From Varroa destructor (Eukaryota > Arthropoda > Arachnida > Mesostigmata > Varroidae): DNA of 64,000 nt. The stretch is taken from the NCBI RefSeq assembly GCF_002443255.2, contig NW_019211457.1, forward strand, positions 12,397,194 to 12,461,193, given 5' to 3'. A program made the position numbers and the translations under genes. This document shows positions 35,224-49,024 of the stretch, piece by piece (the first letter of the stretch is position 1; each line of letters starts with the position of its first letter). The notes below the pieces were generated by a model. It was not told the DNA's origin. It ran no database searches and worked only from the letters and a program-made list of their open reading frames with translations.

Positions 35224-37956
35224 CTGCTGAGCTACTGCCGTGATGTTGGATAGAGCCGCAATCGTTGACTCCTTATAGTCCACCTTGGCTATAGCTCTGC
35301 ATATTTAAATGGCAGCCATTGCAGCAGCTGCCGTCGCCAATTCTTCCGAAGATAAGTCATCCACCGTTCATTCTATGCCACTACAATCATCATCACCCAC
35401 ATGCGCTTTATATATGCGCATTTGTATATATGTACAGGCAGTGCTTTCGCATTCGTTGGATGCAATACATACAATATACAGTTGGATAGGCTAATATGCC
35501 ACAAGCTGCCAATCAGCCGGCCGGTCAGTGGCGGCGGCTGGTCCAGCAACCAGGATTGACGACAACCTTTTTTTTTTTTATCAACAGCAGTAACAGGAAT
35601 AATGACAGCGACAGCAGAAATGGGTAACAGGCACAAACGTTGTTGTTTCCTAGTGATGTGGGTAAAAAGCTGTACGGCGACCGTCAAGGTGGAGCTAAAT
35701 GTTTGAATTCGCCTAACTGAGCAAACGATCAAATGAGTGATTATATATTCGCAATTCTAAAAAATCGCTGAGAACTAACTGCTGCGACCGGCTTCACTGA
35801 ACACAATATAGAAAATGTATAAAGGTTATTCGCGCCAATGGTTGAACGGGGCCTCTCAAATCGGCAGAGGAAACGAGACGTTCTGCAGAGCTCCGACTAA
35901 TCAATGGTATACCTTAAATGATTGTCTGGGTTAAGTCATTATGATTTGTTCAGTACTTAATAGAGTTTGCAATTTCATCTGATTGTTGATTGTTGATTGA
36001 TAACTGTAAACAAGCATAAAGGAGACAGCTAACGAGAGAATTCGGATGTGCTTTTTTTTTTACAGAATATATAAGCAGTTTAAATAAGACGAATGCGATT
36101 CACGGGCAATTTTAAATGGTATTTTTTTTTCTTTCATCAAGGTATCATAGCGGTTGAGCAACATAGGGACTAACGGAAGTTAAAATATTTCTGCCCTATA
36201 CGTAATAATTAATAAACTTACCCTTGTTGGCAAAGGTCATGTCATAGGTGCTCCAATAACAATTGATTGTATATATATACTTTACAAATTTGTAGGTTAA
36301 AGACCGCATTAATATCTAGAAGCCTAGCCATATAAGAACCAAAAACATTTTGATTCCAAATTTTCAGCGCCTGCGCCTGCGCCTGCGCCTACCTCGTCCT
36401 GCGCACCTTTATCGTAAATTTGATAAAGAACTTGAATTGTACAATAGTATATCGATCTGTAACATTCAAGAAGTAAATAAAGTCGCCTTAAAGCAATCTT
36501 TCTCAATATCCAATTTGAATTGCACATACAATAGCAACAGGTTAGATTCGTATAGAACTCAAAGGACAACAGCATGAGATTTCCTGTTCTACGAGCTTCT
36601 TCCCTATTCGTATATATACAGATATCGAGTGGAGCTCCCATTACCGGATATCAATTACACGTGGATACGATTACCTGTAGGTCGTTATGCTGTACTCATT
36701 GTTAGAGTATTTGTGCTAACTAGGGGACGAGGGTAAATATCTGCGGGCACACTGAAGCATGCCTGTATCTGTTTCCTCCCAGTAATTTATACTTCAATGA
36801 TCATCCAATGTGGATCATTTATTTACCCGACGATTTCATTGACCAATGGCAGCTATTGATCCGAGCTTAGCGACTGGGCCTTGGTTGGGGGTAAGGGGGT
36901 GGGGGGCGACGATATTTACTAGCCGCCCGCGAGCTAATTACGAGGCAAGCTGCACTAACATTGCTTTCACACTGGGAAGGTTCAAGAAGTCGCGCACCGT
37001 AAACAGATGCGCCGCGATCGTTATCGTCGGTGCGGCCCTAGCATTCATAGCGCGCTGTCAGGCGGCGAGAACATTTTCCCTTTGGAGAACGACAGCCTAG
37101 ATCCTGAATAAAGTTGTGCGTCCCTCTGGGGACTTCTTTGTGTAATTTTCTATGGGGTTAATTTATGAGCAAAGTTTGCACTTTTTAAGTTAATTTAGAT
37201 TATTTATTAGGTACAACGTTCAAGGTAATAAAACAATAGTTTATTCTCAAAGAAGACAAATAAGATGTTGGTGGAGAAGTAGAGCGGGACACCGCATTTC
37301 GTTTTATGGTTCGTTATGTGACTACTGACGCATGCAAGCGCACTCGTAATAACGATCTCCACCCATTGTGATAGAGCGCTTTGAAATATGATGTGTGAAG
37401 TACGGTCGAATAGTACTATATTTTATATCAAAACTTTCGATATATGTAGCTTGCTTGATGCTTAACAGCGCCCACAAATCTTATCCCAGAAACATCTCTG
37501 TAAGGGTTAACTTCATATATACGTATAAGCGAAGTCTTGCGCATGTCGATCGCTAGCGTTTATAGTTACGAATGAAATAAAGAGCACGGGTCATCTCTCC
37601 CATTTACACAATTTACTCTACAATTTACCTAGGCAGTAAGGGAACAAGTTTAGGTAAGGCTAAGTTAATTAGTGTGAGAAAGCTCTTTAAGCATGTCTCA
37701 TGTTGTGACCACGTTCGGATTCGAGCATTTTAAGGGTCTTTGAGAGAATCTACGTGTGTACATGTACAGAGATACAAGAGCCGTTTATTTTTAGCAATTG
37801 GCCCATTAAACGAAAGATCTGCCAACCTTCATTATTATTATTATTATTGGTAGTTTACTTGGACAAAACGAAATGTGTGTATACAATTAATCCAGACGTT
37901 CTCAGTCAGATTGCTGGCGGCATCTAGCATTTTGCCAACGCTTTAGACGTATAAAT

Positions 37957-38076
37957 TCAGCCACGGTTGCCGTTCTTGCGAAGCGAGACCTTGGCGTGAC
38001 CACACAGCCAGCAGTCGTTCGACTGCAGTGAACTGCCGAAGTCCTTGATTTCGACCGTATCAACGCGATTAGGCAT
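37957..38076 (-). CDS. Coding-like 39-codon frame, unknown
   Basis: From ATG at 38076 to TGA at 37957 the frame has G or C at about two thirds of third codon positions, against an AT-rich surrounding. It reads VEIKDFGSSLQSND followed by CWLCGHAKVSLRKNG with a CxxC pair. No good splice sites frame it, and a TAG lies directly before the ATG, so it may be a fragment of a decayed gene. Confidence 0.35.
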   Translation of the reverse strand: MPNRVDTVEIKDFGSSLQSNDCWLCGHAKVSLRKNGNRG

Positions 38077-38550
38077 CTATTCTGTTTTTCACTAGACGGC
38101 ATCACTTATATATTACCAAAGCTAAAACGAGGTGGCCAGTTTTACCTCTGTAATGCCATTGCTACATTGATTTGATGCATTGAACACAGCCATGCACACA
38201 AACGACTATATAGATTTCTCCAGCTCTCTCAGGCCAAGATCGTCGATGTTAGTTAGTTTATTAATTGGTACTACAGTTATGTTATTACACTGAGTTTGAG
38301 CGGTCTCAAGAGATAAGATGGCGATCAACGTTTTACACAACAATGTATAGTATTAAAAATCTGTATAGTGTACGAAACGTGTTGAGATCGAACGAAGATT
38401 ACCTATTGGCTTTTAGTCAGACTGATCCTCTTGATATTCGCCCCCCTAACGATAGGATCTCATATAGGAAAAACAGTTTAAAAGAAGCTCATAAAGCAAG
38501 CACTGGCTTACTGGGTGTATGAATCGCAGAACGTACGTATTGTGCCCGCA

Positions 38551-38571
38551 TACGTTATAATATATAACGTA
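38551..38571. other. Inverted repeat, 9 bp arms
   Basis: TACGTTATA and TATAACGTA are perfect complements around a 3-base spacer. Confidence 0.85.
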
Positions 38572-41500
38572 TAATAGCGATGTTTGAAGTTGAAAGTAGG
38601 TGAAGTCTGTTGCTTGGCGTGTTAGGTAAGAGTAACTGGATGCCGCGTCTGCCTTGCAAGTAATTAGGTTTCGGTGAGCTCAGGTGACGATCGTTAATCT
38701 GTTCCCAGTTGTAGAGGCTAAGTTGGAACTGTATAGCCAACCTCAATTTTACCATCAAGAACACCTTGTCAAGTTTGGATTACACTCCGGCTCAGTTTAA
38801 AGGCGTACGCTTTTTCGTGGCTTGATCAGCGCAAAGGTGACAACCACGTTAACGAAAAAAAAAAGAAAAATTTAATTCCTGCATTAGAAAGACGTACGTT
38901 GTCATCATGGCTAGAGAACTCTATGGACTGATTACGTTCTCAGTCGTCGCAATGTACAGATTTAATATGGAGGATCTGCTGAATAGGTTACGCCAGATCG
39001 ACAAGTGAAGCCCAAATAGAAGCTTCGCGCAAGATGGCGGCGACAATAGAGGGCCGCTTCGAAAGGAGTCACAGATACAATGAATACTTTTTTTGCCGAC
39101 AAAGTGTGTGCGGACGTTAGATAAATATTGAGCATTGTAACAGCCTGTTTTTCTAAGGCTTAGCATGGTAACGTACTTGGACGAGCATGAGTTGAGCTGA
39201 TTGACAGCACTTATTAAGTTACCTCTGCTAATTTTAAAAGTTTTTCTGTGTACTTTTCTATGAGAATCACCGTAGCCGATTTTAACTAGTGCAATACGTT
39301 ATTTTCATACTTATAACGTATTCAGAAGAAAGAAGCCAATCTAATTCCGTTGATATATATATGTATCATAATAATAATAAATACAAGCGAGCTAGTTCCG
39401 CGAACTTTCGTTCGTATTGATAAGTCATTAATCGTCGATAATGTAGTATGTAGTATCTGTTGTGACTTAAATTAGGCGTTTTTCAGGCAGGGTCTATTGA
39501 GATAGCAAAGTTCGTAATAAAACAGGCCGTCATTTATTGTACATGTAGCGTAGACCTGTTTAAGCAACCACCATTATTATCATCATTCATAAACGCTCCG
39601 GATCTAGAAGCCAACTGCTTCTCTGACGAATCGAATCATGAGCCTCCATATCGGGGCAAGAAACCTTCCCATTTCTCCCCTCGTCGTAATTGTCGTTAGA
39701 TGAAATAAATCTCTATTAATTGACTCGTTCGATAATTTGCATCGTTCGGTCTTATCGCGCGTCTCAAATATATTGCCTTGCCAATGCCTCTTTGCAAGTA
39801 AAGCTGACTTTATTCAGTCTCATTCATGAATTGTTTGGATCTGCCTGTGCAAGGTTACCTACCGCGCAGAAGCCATCAGTCCAAAATTACAAAGAAACAT
39901 TATATTATCGGTACTTTGATCGGTATATTCATATTCTTGCCATACAGAAGCGACATATAAAGGCAATGAAGCAGCTAACTTAAGCTATTCTTCGTACGAA
40001 ATAAATTCTCAGGGTCGCTGTAGCTATATAATAATACGAAAATCGTCAATCACATCCAATACTAAAGCTAAATTGTTTCTTCGCTTGTCTCAAGTACGCT
40101 GCCGCTTACTTTTTTCTAGTTCATTGATGAGCGTGTATAATCAGTATATATTTATCCCATAAAAAAAAAGGCTCGACCAGCGAGTCAAACGTTCCTAGTC
40201 AATCACTGGTGTTGCCCGTTAAAGAGTAGAAGGTTATATTATCCGCGTGAAATCTGAAAGCATTCCGATATCTAGGGCATACAGTTCGCTATAGGGCAGA
40301 CAGCTCATGACAGACACGATATAATCGTATTTGTTAGACAGAGAAAATTACCCGATTATTAGCCAGCTTCGACGCGTCGGAACTTTGATAGCTGGTTTTC
40401 TCACCGCAAAAATGAAAGCAGCGCAGGCTTCAGCCCCCACTGGGGGTTCGACGCTCGATATCCCCCACTTAGATAAACTAAACCGGGCTCCTTCGGGGGA
40501 TTGTGACGTCGTAAAGCATCAATAAGTAGAAGCCATAAGATGCTATTGAATCGATCTTTCTAGAAGCCTTTCTAAAATAGGTTTGTCACTGAAAGGCCGT
40601 TACGAAACAACATCCTATCAAAACACAGTGGATCATAGTGCACGTGTTACCTACCCATTACGCTACACAAACAATGCTACGAAACTTAGCAGCCGAATCT
40701 CAATTAAGTGGATACTAATTGATCGATATTCCTGTAACAATGACAATAATTTTTCTATTTCTACACCATAACAATGGCAGTGCTCATAATGCTTTCATTT
40801 CGAATGAATAATATCAACACCAAATTTCGGCTAGTAGTCCCTGTCTGCTGGAGGTTCGTGGGTGCAAGACGGCGCTACCGCGCGCGCCAGTTCAGACCAA
40901 CTCTCTACGACCTCCGCGAAGCCCGCTGCCTACACAAAGTTTCAGAGGCTTTTGCTATATTTCGGGGCTCTGTTGTTCCGACACATTCTTCCCTCTCGAC
41001 CCACAAGCTTCAAGGCAGCGCAGAGTTCCCGGTTTATTCTGGGTTAGGATAGACTATTGATGCGTCACACACCCAACTCTTCCTAACTTGCCACCAAACA
41101 ATAGTGGCCCAGAAGAAAAACACAGAAATGAAACACACGGATTTCTGCCATCATTACGCGGCCTCAGAGGCTGATGAGCAACAAGATGTTTTACGCCCGG
41201 TCAGCGATACACACAGGCGAGCTTTCATTGAAAACGAAGATAATGCTAGACTGAAAGGAGGGGCATGTGAGGGACTTTTGCTATGTAGCCTGCAGAAAAA
41301 CAGCATTTCGTCAGTAGAGTTCGGGGTAAAGTATTAAGGACGTGACATGCATCTGGGCGCCGAGCAGAGCTTGGAAGCATTGTGTGCGTTGGTCGTAGCT
41401 TTTTCGGCCATTGTCAATACCTACTGCTATATATAATATTATATAGGCAGGCATATGATGTCGTATAACAGATATCGTACAACTGACGAAAAACATGCCG

Positions 41501-42434
41501 CATCTCAAGGCTTGTTCATTAGACGTCCGTCTATAAAGCCAAATAACTAAAGACCAGGTAGCTTGACTCTGATAGATAGAACAAATCAAAGTCTGAACGT
41601 ATATTTGGATGCATAATGTGGTGTGTCAAAAAAGGATCAGCCGGTACTTTATATGAGTTTGTCCTTGTGCTAATACCATATAAGTAATGGTACAATCATA
41701 CGATAATCGTAGTTCTGTTTATACGGATTACAGAAAAAAGATGTGCTTAGAAACAAAATTCACAACCACAGTAAAGGAGGGCTAGATAATTTTCGTCAAC
41801 TGGGCCCGACATAATAAATATCCTCGTTTTAAGGATTATATCGAATAAAAAGGTTGGATACACTTATACGGCAGAAGCCTTAACTTTAGCCTAAAATATA
41901 GCTGTCGATTGAAAGATAAAAAACGGTAGACGTTTATGTTATTATTTATTACCATCTCATGTTTTTAACACCTATTATTTATTAAGGATCTATTGTGGCC
42001 GCTATATTCTCATTCATCTTTCCATTCATTCATATCCTCAATGAACGATAGTTATCCATATATACTCTCTGTCAAAATCAATAGATGGATATTTTCTAGT
42101 GTTATATAAGTACCTACTAATCCTCAAAAAACGCACATATAAGCGCGCACACACAAACACGCAGCGTGATTAATATGTATCTAGTTTGAGTATCCTTTTC
42201 TGGGTGAGCTTGATAAGCATCGACGCGGATTCGTTCAGTAAATAAATAGATGTGTTTTTGCTGACAAAAATGACAACTTCTGGTTAAAGAAGAAAGAGAG
42301 GTCACCGACCGAGTTCCCGGTCGCCTCGTTTTTTCTTCCCTTTCTCTTTTGCCGCGTCAAATTCCACCCTCCTTCTTATTGCTGTTAATAAACAGCACGA
42401 AAACGGCGACGAGGGCCAACGTTGCCGTCACTGA

Positions 42435-42464
<30 letters not shown>
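42435..42464. repeat. (CGT)10 array
   Basis: Ten CGT units followed by CAT/CAT. Confidence 0.95.
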
Positions 42465-42466
<2 letters not shown>

Positions 42467-42760
42467 TCATCGTTGGTGAGAGGAGTTGGGTTGAACGTCA
42501 GTTGGTCGTTCTGTCTGTATTTTAGAGGTGACGGGGGTTCATAGCCATCAGAAGACCATTGCGAACTACGAGCGATTCTCCAGAGAGAGAACGAGTGAGG
42601 GAGCGGGACAAAACAAAAAGCGAGCTACACTGTGCTAGTGGACGTACAATGAAATGTCATCGCATGCTTTTATGTGCTTTGTATTCCATGATTTCTATAA
42701 TTCTATTCTAGCTGCAGCTGGAACACCGACAATATCAACAACGGCACATACTATACTTAC

Positions 42761-42804
42761 ACGTCGCTAGAAATCCTCGTAACGTTGTCCTTCTCTCCGA
42801 TATC
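42761..42804 (-). CDS. Candidate 44-base microexon
   Basis: It lies between acceptor GTGTAACGCCAG and donor GT|GTAAGT. The open frame reads DIGEKDNVTRISSD plus two bases, with mostly G/C third positions. No neighbouring exon with matching phase was identified. Confidence 0.25.
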
Positions 42805-43622
42805 CTGGCGTTACACTTGTATTGTATATATATGCATTATGCACATGAGCTGTGAGGATAAACTCTGACAAGGAACAGAGGACGGCAAGATATCACTAAG
42901 CGGGGCAACTTATGGCGGCAGCTAACAAATAGATGAACTGGAAGACATTGCTAATGTGGGAGATCAGTTGAAAATTTTGCTTCGTTGGATTTTCTATTGG
43001 CAGCAATTGCGTCAACAATTTAAGCGAGAACCACGTTTTTTTCTTTTTGCAAAAATCTCCTTCGTTTTGTTCTTTTGGTATAGGATAACTTGAAAAGCAC
43101 GGCACGTGTCATGCATCGGTCATGTATAGCCAACCAGTGTAACAAATTTTTCAACACTGCACACCGACTTGCATCTTTGTTTTTTTTTTTAATGGAATTA
43201 TTAAGTGAAGATACGCGGAATGCGTACCAAAAGATTCGTCGCTAAGTCGACAACTAGTTCGTTGTCTGTGACGATCTATTCGACCAGCGAAATGGCATTT
43301 TTATCGAGGTGTCACACATCAACAAACAAACGAACAAACAAACATACATATACAAGTAACACGAATCGATTTCATCCTCAAGAAGGCAGTGCGGGGAAGG
43401 GAACTCGGGAATTGGTAGTTCGCGAGCGGAATGGAGCCTTACGCCACCGTCGCTATCGCTGTGTTCATACGCAAAAGTCTGACGTTTGCTGTTTCTCCTT
43501 CACTATGCGAAAATAAGATGAAGCGCAGCCCCTGTAGCCGTAGTCCGCCGTTGTTGGATTCTTCTGTCTGAAATCGTTTATTTAAATAAACAGAGGCCCG
43601 TTGCAGAAGGCCACACCATCAT

Positions 43623-43643
43623 CGTCGTCGTCGTCGTCGTCGT
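43623..43643. repeat. (CGT)7 array
   Basis: Seven CGT units on the + strand. Confidence 0.95.
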
Positions 43644-43792
43644 CGCTTGCCTTTCCTATTGGTAAAAACCTGTCGGCCGGCAACAGTATCAGAAGGAGCC
43701 TTCGAAGAAGATTAACAGTACTTGTGCATGTACATACATAAAGCCAAAGCAAAAGCAAAACGGAGGGAAATCTAGAGCGACTTCACGACGTG

Positions 43793-43813
43793 CACTTCAA
43801 CTTAGTTGAAGTG
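43793..43813. other. Inverted repeat, 9 bp arms
   Basis: CACTTCAAC and GTTGAAGTG are perfect complements around a 3-base spacer. Confidence 0.85.
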
Positions 43814-43923
43814 TGATGATTGGTTGTATCAATTGAAGACCACTATGATGACCGCTTTGCTTTTGTTTACTCGCTATTAAGGCTGCCGCTTTTGCTCTTG
43901 CGCATCGCGTCAGTCGTCATCGC

Positions 43924-43927
<4 letters not shown>

Positions 43928-43957
<30 letters not shown>
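43928..43957. repeat. (GCC)10 array
   Basis: Ten GCC units immediately followed by ATG; in one frame they encode a poly-Ala run. Confidence 0.95.
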
Positions 43958-43958
<1 letters not shown>

Positions 43959-45895
43959 TGGTCATCATCTGTTCGGGGGCCGAGTTGAAGTCGATGCAGT
44001 CTCATCCGCTTAACTCACTGCCATAAGCTACGATTTTTACGCAGGAACAAAAAGTAGAGTGAAGTTGCCACTGAAATCGTCGTCGTCAAGTGTAGTGCTA
44101 GTCTGATAAAAGTTTGCAAAGCGTGACAGGTGCGTCCGCTCTATTGAGATATGCAGCACAGATAGGCACAATGACACAAAAATGATTAATTTTCTCAGCG
44201 CAAGTTAGCCATGGACCTTCCACCTAACTCCTAAGAGTGACTGAGCATCTGAAGATATTTAGACGATATCGTCGAAGTCAACAGAACATTACTAACTGGC
44301 ACTACTCAAATGGCACTCTGCTCACACTAAGATCTCTCACACGCGCTCCGTCCATTCTCAGAAGCTATAATGATAGGGTCTCGCGTTTTGGCCGTCAAAG
44401 AATAAGAGGAACATTTAGGACAGCAAGTCCGACTGGTGGGAAAAGGGTTACGGAAATTTTACACAAAGGCTAAGGGTCGTTAGGATCCAGGTCGCCCGTA
44501 GATGTGATACGAACCGAAATCATGGATTGCTTGTATCTCGTGTGGATAGCTGATCCTAGGTTGGAGCCATTGCACTTCTGAAGATGTGGACTTTCACGAT
44601 TAGGAAGAGTTAATGGAGTAATGCAGATCGTACGCAAACGGACTACCTCGTACTAATTAGCAGTATCTGTAGTCGGACAGATAAGGACATATCAACGAAG
44701 ACAACCAAAGGACGGAGGCGAGTTCAACCATGCGGAAGTAACCGGATTATTAGCTGAGCTGTAGTTACTTGGTCTTCGATAATGGTCAGTCACATGCTGA
44801 CGCTCGACTACGCCTACGATGATAGCACGATCACCTTCATAAGCCCGGAAATCCTTCGTCCCTTGGCTATGCTCGTCGTCTTTCACTTGTTTATATCGGT
44901 CTGTGCGTAGCAAGTACGAAGAACGCACACATACAATCTAAGGTCAACCCAAATCAGACCCACGCGCAATACAAGCGGTCGTTTATTAGAGTGATGCATA
45001 TATATGCATGCTCCTTTGTCAAAGTAAGCTTAAAACGGACCACATTACGGTGTAAGGGCTTGTTTATGCAAGGTTCATAATCCACCAGGATGGTCCTCCT
45101 GCAAATTATAAAGTCGGGCAAGGCTAAATCAGCTCCACGGAGCACTGCGCCCGGTAGGATCCAATCGTTGGGTGAACGAAGTCACTGGCCATTGGAATAA
45201 CGCCACGGGTAATATCGCACACGACGCGATCATAAAAAAAAAAAATATTTAAAAAAAAGCATATAAAACCAGCAGGAATGCAGCCGCCGCTAATGTTTCT
45301 GCGCCTCTGACCAACCCGAGTAGTCTTGTATGCTCGACGTCGTTAGCGGCGGTAGAAACAACTTTTCTTCCTGTTCTGACAGGACCCTCGCCAGACTTTC
45401 TAGGGACAATGATGAGAGGCCGCCATTGTAGCCTCTGCTATCGTTCAGAGAAGCGTTTAGTGTTGCGGCTCTTATCCTCTGTTTCGCGTCCTTTTTTTCG
45501 TTTCTTCCACCTATGACTACGACTAGTACTACCGTTACGACTATCCTGGAGGGAGAGGAGAATGCGGAGGAGTAGATGTATCCCTCTTTCTCTCTAGGAA
45601 ACCGTTAGCCATAGCGCTTTAGATGCTCACAACGAGCGTACGTTAATTCCTACCAGCGAGCTGTGCGCACTCCTCATTCCAAACAAGCGAACGAAAGGCG
45701 CCACCTTCTACTGTGTCCTGAGCACAGGCGCGTGTGCACAAACAATCAATCAAGCACTGGCTGACAATCATCAGGATGAAGTGGTGACGAGAGTGGCCCT
45801 CTTTGGGGAGCTTTCTGTGTCCGCTTATCGTTTTGCGTCATGGCGTGCCAAATACTGCGGCTCCCGCTTTCGCTCTTCTTTTCGGAAAATGTTCA

Positions 45896-45922
45896 GGCAG
45901 CGGCAGCAGCAGCAGCAGCAGC
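45896..45922. repeat. CAG/GCA tract
   Basis: Interrupted GCA repeat that reads as Gln in one + frame. Confidence 0.85.
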
Positions 45923-47167
45923 TGCTACACAATGTAGCCTTTTCATGGTGCAATAGTTTCAGCTTCCTAGTTTCAGATTCCATGAACCCTGGCTCACGTC
46001 CACTGCGAAAGCGGCGTACATTTTGCTGCGGTGTGCAAGCTGCGTGGCGACGCCACTATGTGCGGGATTGGTTTCCTTCAGCTCCTACTGCTGCTGCCGA
46101 CGATGCCTTCAATTGATGGCTTCGATGAGCAGCTTGCTCCTCCACGCGCCTGCGTACTCCAGCGACGGCGGTGTGTGTTATCGTGCGGACTACTACCACA
46201 ATGAGGCTCGTTGCCGCCACGTACCAGCGGCAACGGCAGTGCTCCATGTATTACCGTCACTTCTATCCACAACAATAACAGTGACGACGCGCTCCCGATG
46301 CTCCAGCTGCTGCTGTTGTTTCGAGGTCCAGCAATTGCGCTTCGTCACCTTTTAGTTTACGTTGACGTTCAATGCTACAACATAGAGTACTGAAAAAATA
46401 AAGAAACAAGCCAGCTAAGTGCCGTGCAATGTTGTCATGCATGTCTAACTGAGCGTGCGCGTGGAAAGAAGTGGCTCGCCTGCCCGCCATAGCACACGAC
46501 CTACATACACATCCACCCACGCCTACACACGAATGAAATGGAGAGCGAGAACAGACTGCAATCAGCCCAGTTCAGTGTCGTTTTCCCTTTGTATTGTGGC
46601 ATTGTTCAGTCGCTTCTTCTCTTACCCGTCATACTCGCGCCAGCTACCGCTTGTTGTTTGCGCCTAGCTGCTTTCTTCCTTTTAAAACTGCTGAGCCCCC
46701 TCACGGTGGCGACGGCGAAAATCGATCGGCCGCCCCATCTGCTTCATCGTGTTGTTTTTCGTTACTTTGTTCCCTATTTGTCTTGGTACTCTACCACTTG
46801 CACTAGCTGTGACGTACGTGCTAGGCTCTGTGTTCAGGTTACTGGACGAACGATGTGTAGCAGAGAGAAGAAATTCGCCTTCGAAGGCCGCCAGCATCTT
46901 CACATTGTCGCGATGGGTCGTGGAACTGAGATACTTATGACAGCTTGAAAAGGACTGAAATGTTATAAGAGCTGCTGTTTTATGTCATCAAGGTAAGAGG
47001 GCGCAGCGTCGAAATCGTGCAATAGCAGTAGCATAACAGCGATGGCCCTGTTGCAACGAACGTCGTTTTCCGAGATACCTTCGGTTTGTTTCGATAGGAA
47101 GCCGCGCGGGGGCGCTAGTGGCTGTTGGATTACAGACAGACAGACAGACAAAGGGCTAGAAATCGTA

Positions 47168-47168
<1 letters not shown>

Positions 47169-47198
<30 letters not shown>
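47169..47198. repeat. (CGT)10 array
   Basis: Ten CGT units, about 20 bases after a short GACA repeat (47134-47149). Confidence 0.95.
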
Positions 47199-47201
<3 letters not shown>

Positions 47202-48806
47202 TCGCTCATGTTGCCGATTGGCGATGCGCGATGCTGTGGCGTGTAGCGGCGACTGATTGCTCTAGTGGCACGAGCGTGTCTACGTCTGGAAAGATACCTG
47301 TGTCTATTGAAATTATGACCAATATCACGAAAGGGACTGCTAAAGAAAGCGGCTTAGGCTGGTGGCGGCGGTGATGGCTTGGGAAGGAGACAAAAAGCAA
47401 ACCCACACCGAAGGGGAGCCTTCAGTGTCGAGTGTTTAGTTTGCGGCTGCGTGGTCGATAACCGTTTGTAAGCCTTTTAACCTTTTCATCAATGCAACAT
47501 CCGTATAATAATCTAGCAAATAAAATAGGCGGGAGGGCATGACGTCGGTGTCGCGCATCATCGTCTCGGATTGCATGTTATTTGATAAAACAAGGGGAAA
47601 CTGAACGGGTATCATACGTAGTCCGCGTGGAAAGGAAATGAATTCTTCCGAAGTAGAAGATAATAAAGAACTAGAGTTGTTTGGGCGGACGAATTAGAGC
47701 CACTCCTGTAGTCTGTGTCGACATTTTCGACGGACTAAGCAGGAGATGCAGATTCGACGCAGCAATTCCATTGGGAACCGCTCAAATTTGCTGTTGATAT
47801 TCTCGTGTTTTCTCGGTACAGGCTGAGCCAGAATCTAGGGTGGCGTGTATGCCCAAAATGATACATGTTGACACGTGAACTTACGCTGAACTGTTACGTG
47901 GGTTCGAGTAACCTAGAATCAAGTTTAAGACACTTCTAGCGTTTTGTAGAAGTCTCAACGATACTGTACATTGAGGGTTTAACCATGCTTGGATAACCAT
48001 TTACGCTGCCTAAGAATCGAGAGTTTTAGCTTTCCCTCAAACCGGCCGAAAGTTGCGACTAGGCTAACGACACTCGAAGCGCTCCGATAACACTGTTCGA
48101 TAGGCGACTGGCGAAGCCTATACAAAATCACCCTGCTATGCTGGAAAGTCTCTAGATTACGGATTTTGTTTGTTCAATTTAGATGGCGAAATACTGCCCT
48201 CTGTAAACGGATCTTTTCTGAAGACTGCTCCTTTATTCATTCAACAGCATACTTTGAAAAAGTGCTCGCTGTGTTTGACGTTGAAGCTAACTACACTATG
48301 CAGAATGCTCTCTGTCTAATTGCAGCACTTTGCTCCAATAGCGCGCATAGTTACATGGGCTGCACGTCATTACGTCACTCTTTTGGAGGATCCGCATTTT
48401 CAAATGACCATCACACACGTAGGACTATCGTATTTGACTCAGTCTTTATCATCGCTCACTCAGAGTCGCTCAGAGTCGCCAACCTAATAGAAGTAAAAGC
48501 ATTCTCGTGAAAAGCTCGTTTTGAGGTCGCTCCCCTGTAACTTCAATCGGCTGTGTTTTGTTTGAACGGCGACATGCGGACATTTGACAAGTTACGTGAG
48601 CTAGCATTATGTATAAATGTAGCAAGTGTCTCTCTTAGATATATAAAGCTACGGAACAATGAAGTCACATACATTCATTGGTGAAATGAATTGTTTACAC
48701 GGTTTGATCAGGAGGGTTTAATATATACGTATTGTTGTTTTGGGTTCGTGTTTCTGCTGATTTGCTGCTATAAATCTTAGAATATATTTTATTTATTTCA
48801 AAAAAG

Positions 48807-48865
48807 CGAGCTGTTGGAATCAAGCTATTTCTGAGTAAACAAACTAGGCAAAAGGTCAAAATGAC
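48807..48865 (+). CDS. Candidate 59-base + strand exon
   Basis: The acceptor is TTTATTTCAAAAAAG and the donor AC|GTGAGT. The open frame reads RAVGIKLFLSKQTRQKVKM plus two bases. The acceptor is moderate and no partner exon was found. Confidence 0.2.
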
Positions 48866-48976
48866 GTGAGTACCTACTTTTTATGATTGACTCTCATCAA
48901 GTGAGCGAAAATCTACACTTAAGTGAATATTTGCCAAATGCGAATCCTGTTTTTAAAAGAACGGTCGCTATGTAAC

Positions 48977-48977
<1 letters not shown>

Positions 48978-49020
<43 letters not shown>

Positions 49021-49024
49021 ATAT
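48978..49024. repeat. (TA)n microsatellite
   Basis: About 23 TA units with one TG interruption. Confidence 0.9.

Larger units (their letters stand above)
32998..42300. other. Spacer or far-upstream introns with isolated coding-like patches
   Basis: AT-rich apart from 34600-35350, 36840-37080, 37900-38080 and 40850-41060. Short repeats include CACC units at 33655-33672, CTGC/GGCC units at 34752-34792 and a CGCCTG repeat at 36368-36390. No complete gene could be assembled. Confidence 0.4.
42300..47700. promoter_or_regulatory. CpG-rich block with CGT, GCC and CAG repeats, promoter/5'UTR-like
   Basis: Over about 5 kb the sequence turns GC- and CpG-rich, with three (CGT)n arrays, a (GCC)10 and a CAG tract. 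Open frames overlap in several readings at 45.8-47.4 kb; the longest is 46538-46948 (+, 136 codons, hydrophobic). A good + strand donor AAG|GTAAGA lies at 46991. This is typical of promoter and first-exon DNA, but no transcript can be drawn. Confidence 0.35.

Noticed and set aside
46538..46948. 136-codon + strand ORF
   Set aside because: Three frames are open over the same GC-rich DNA, so openness reflects base composition; no homology seen.
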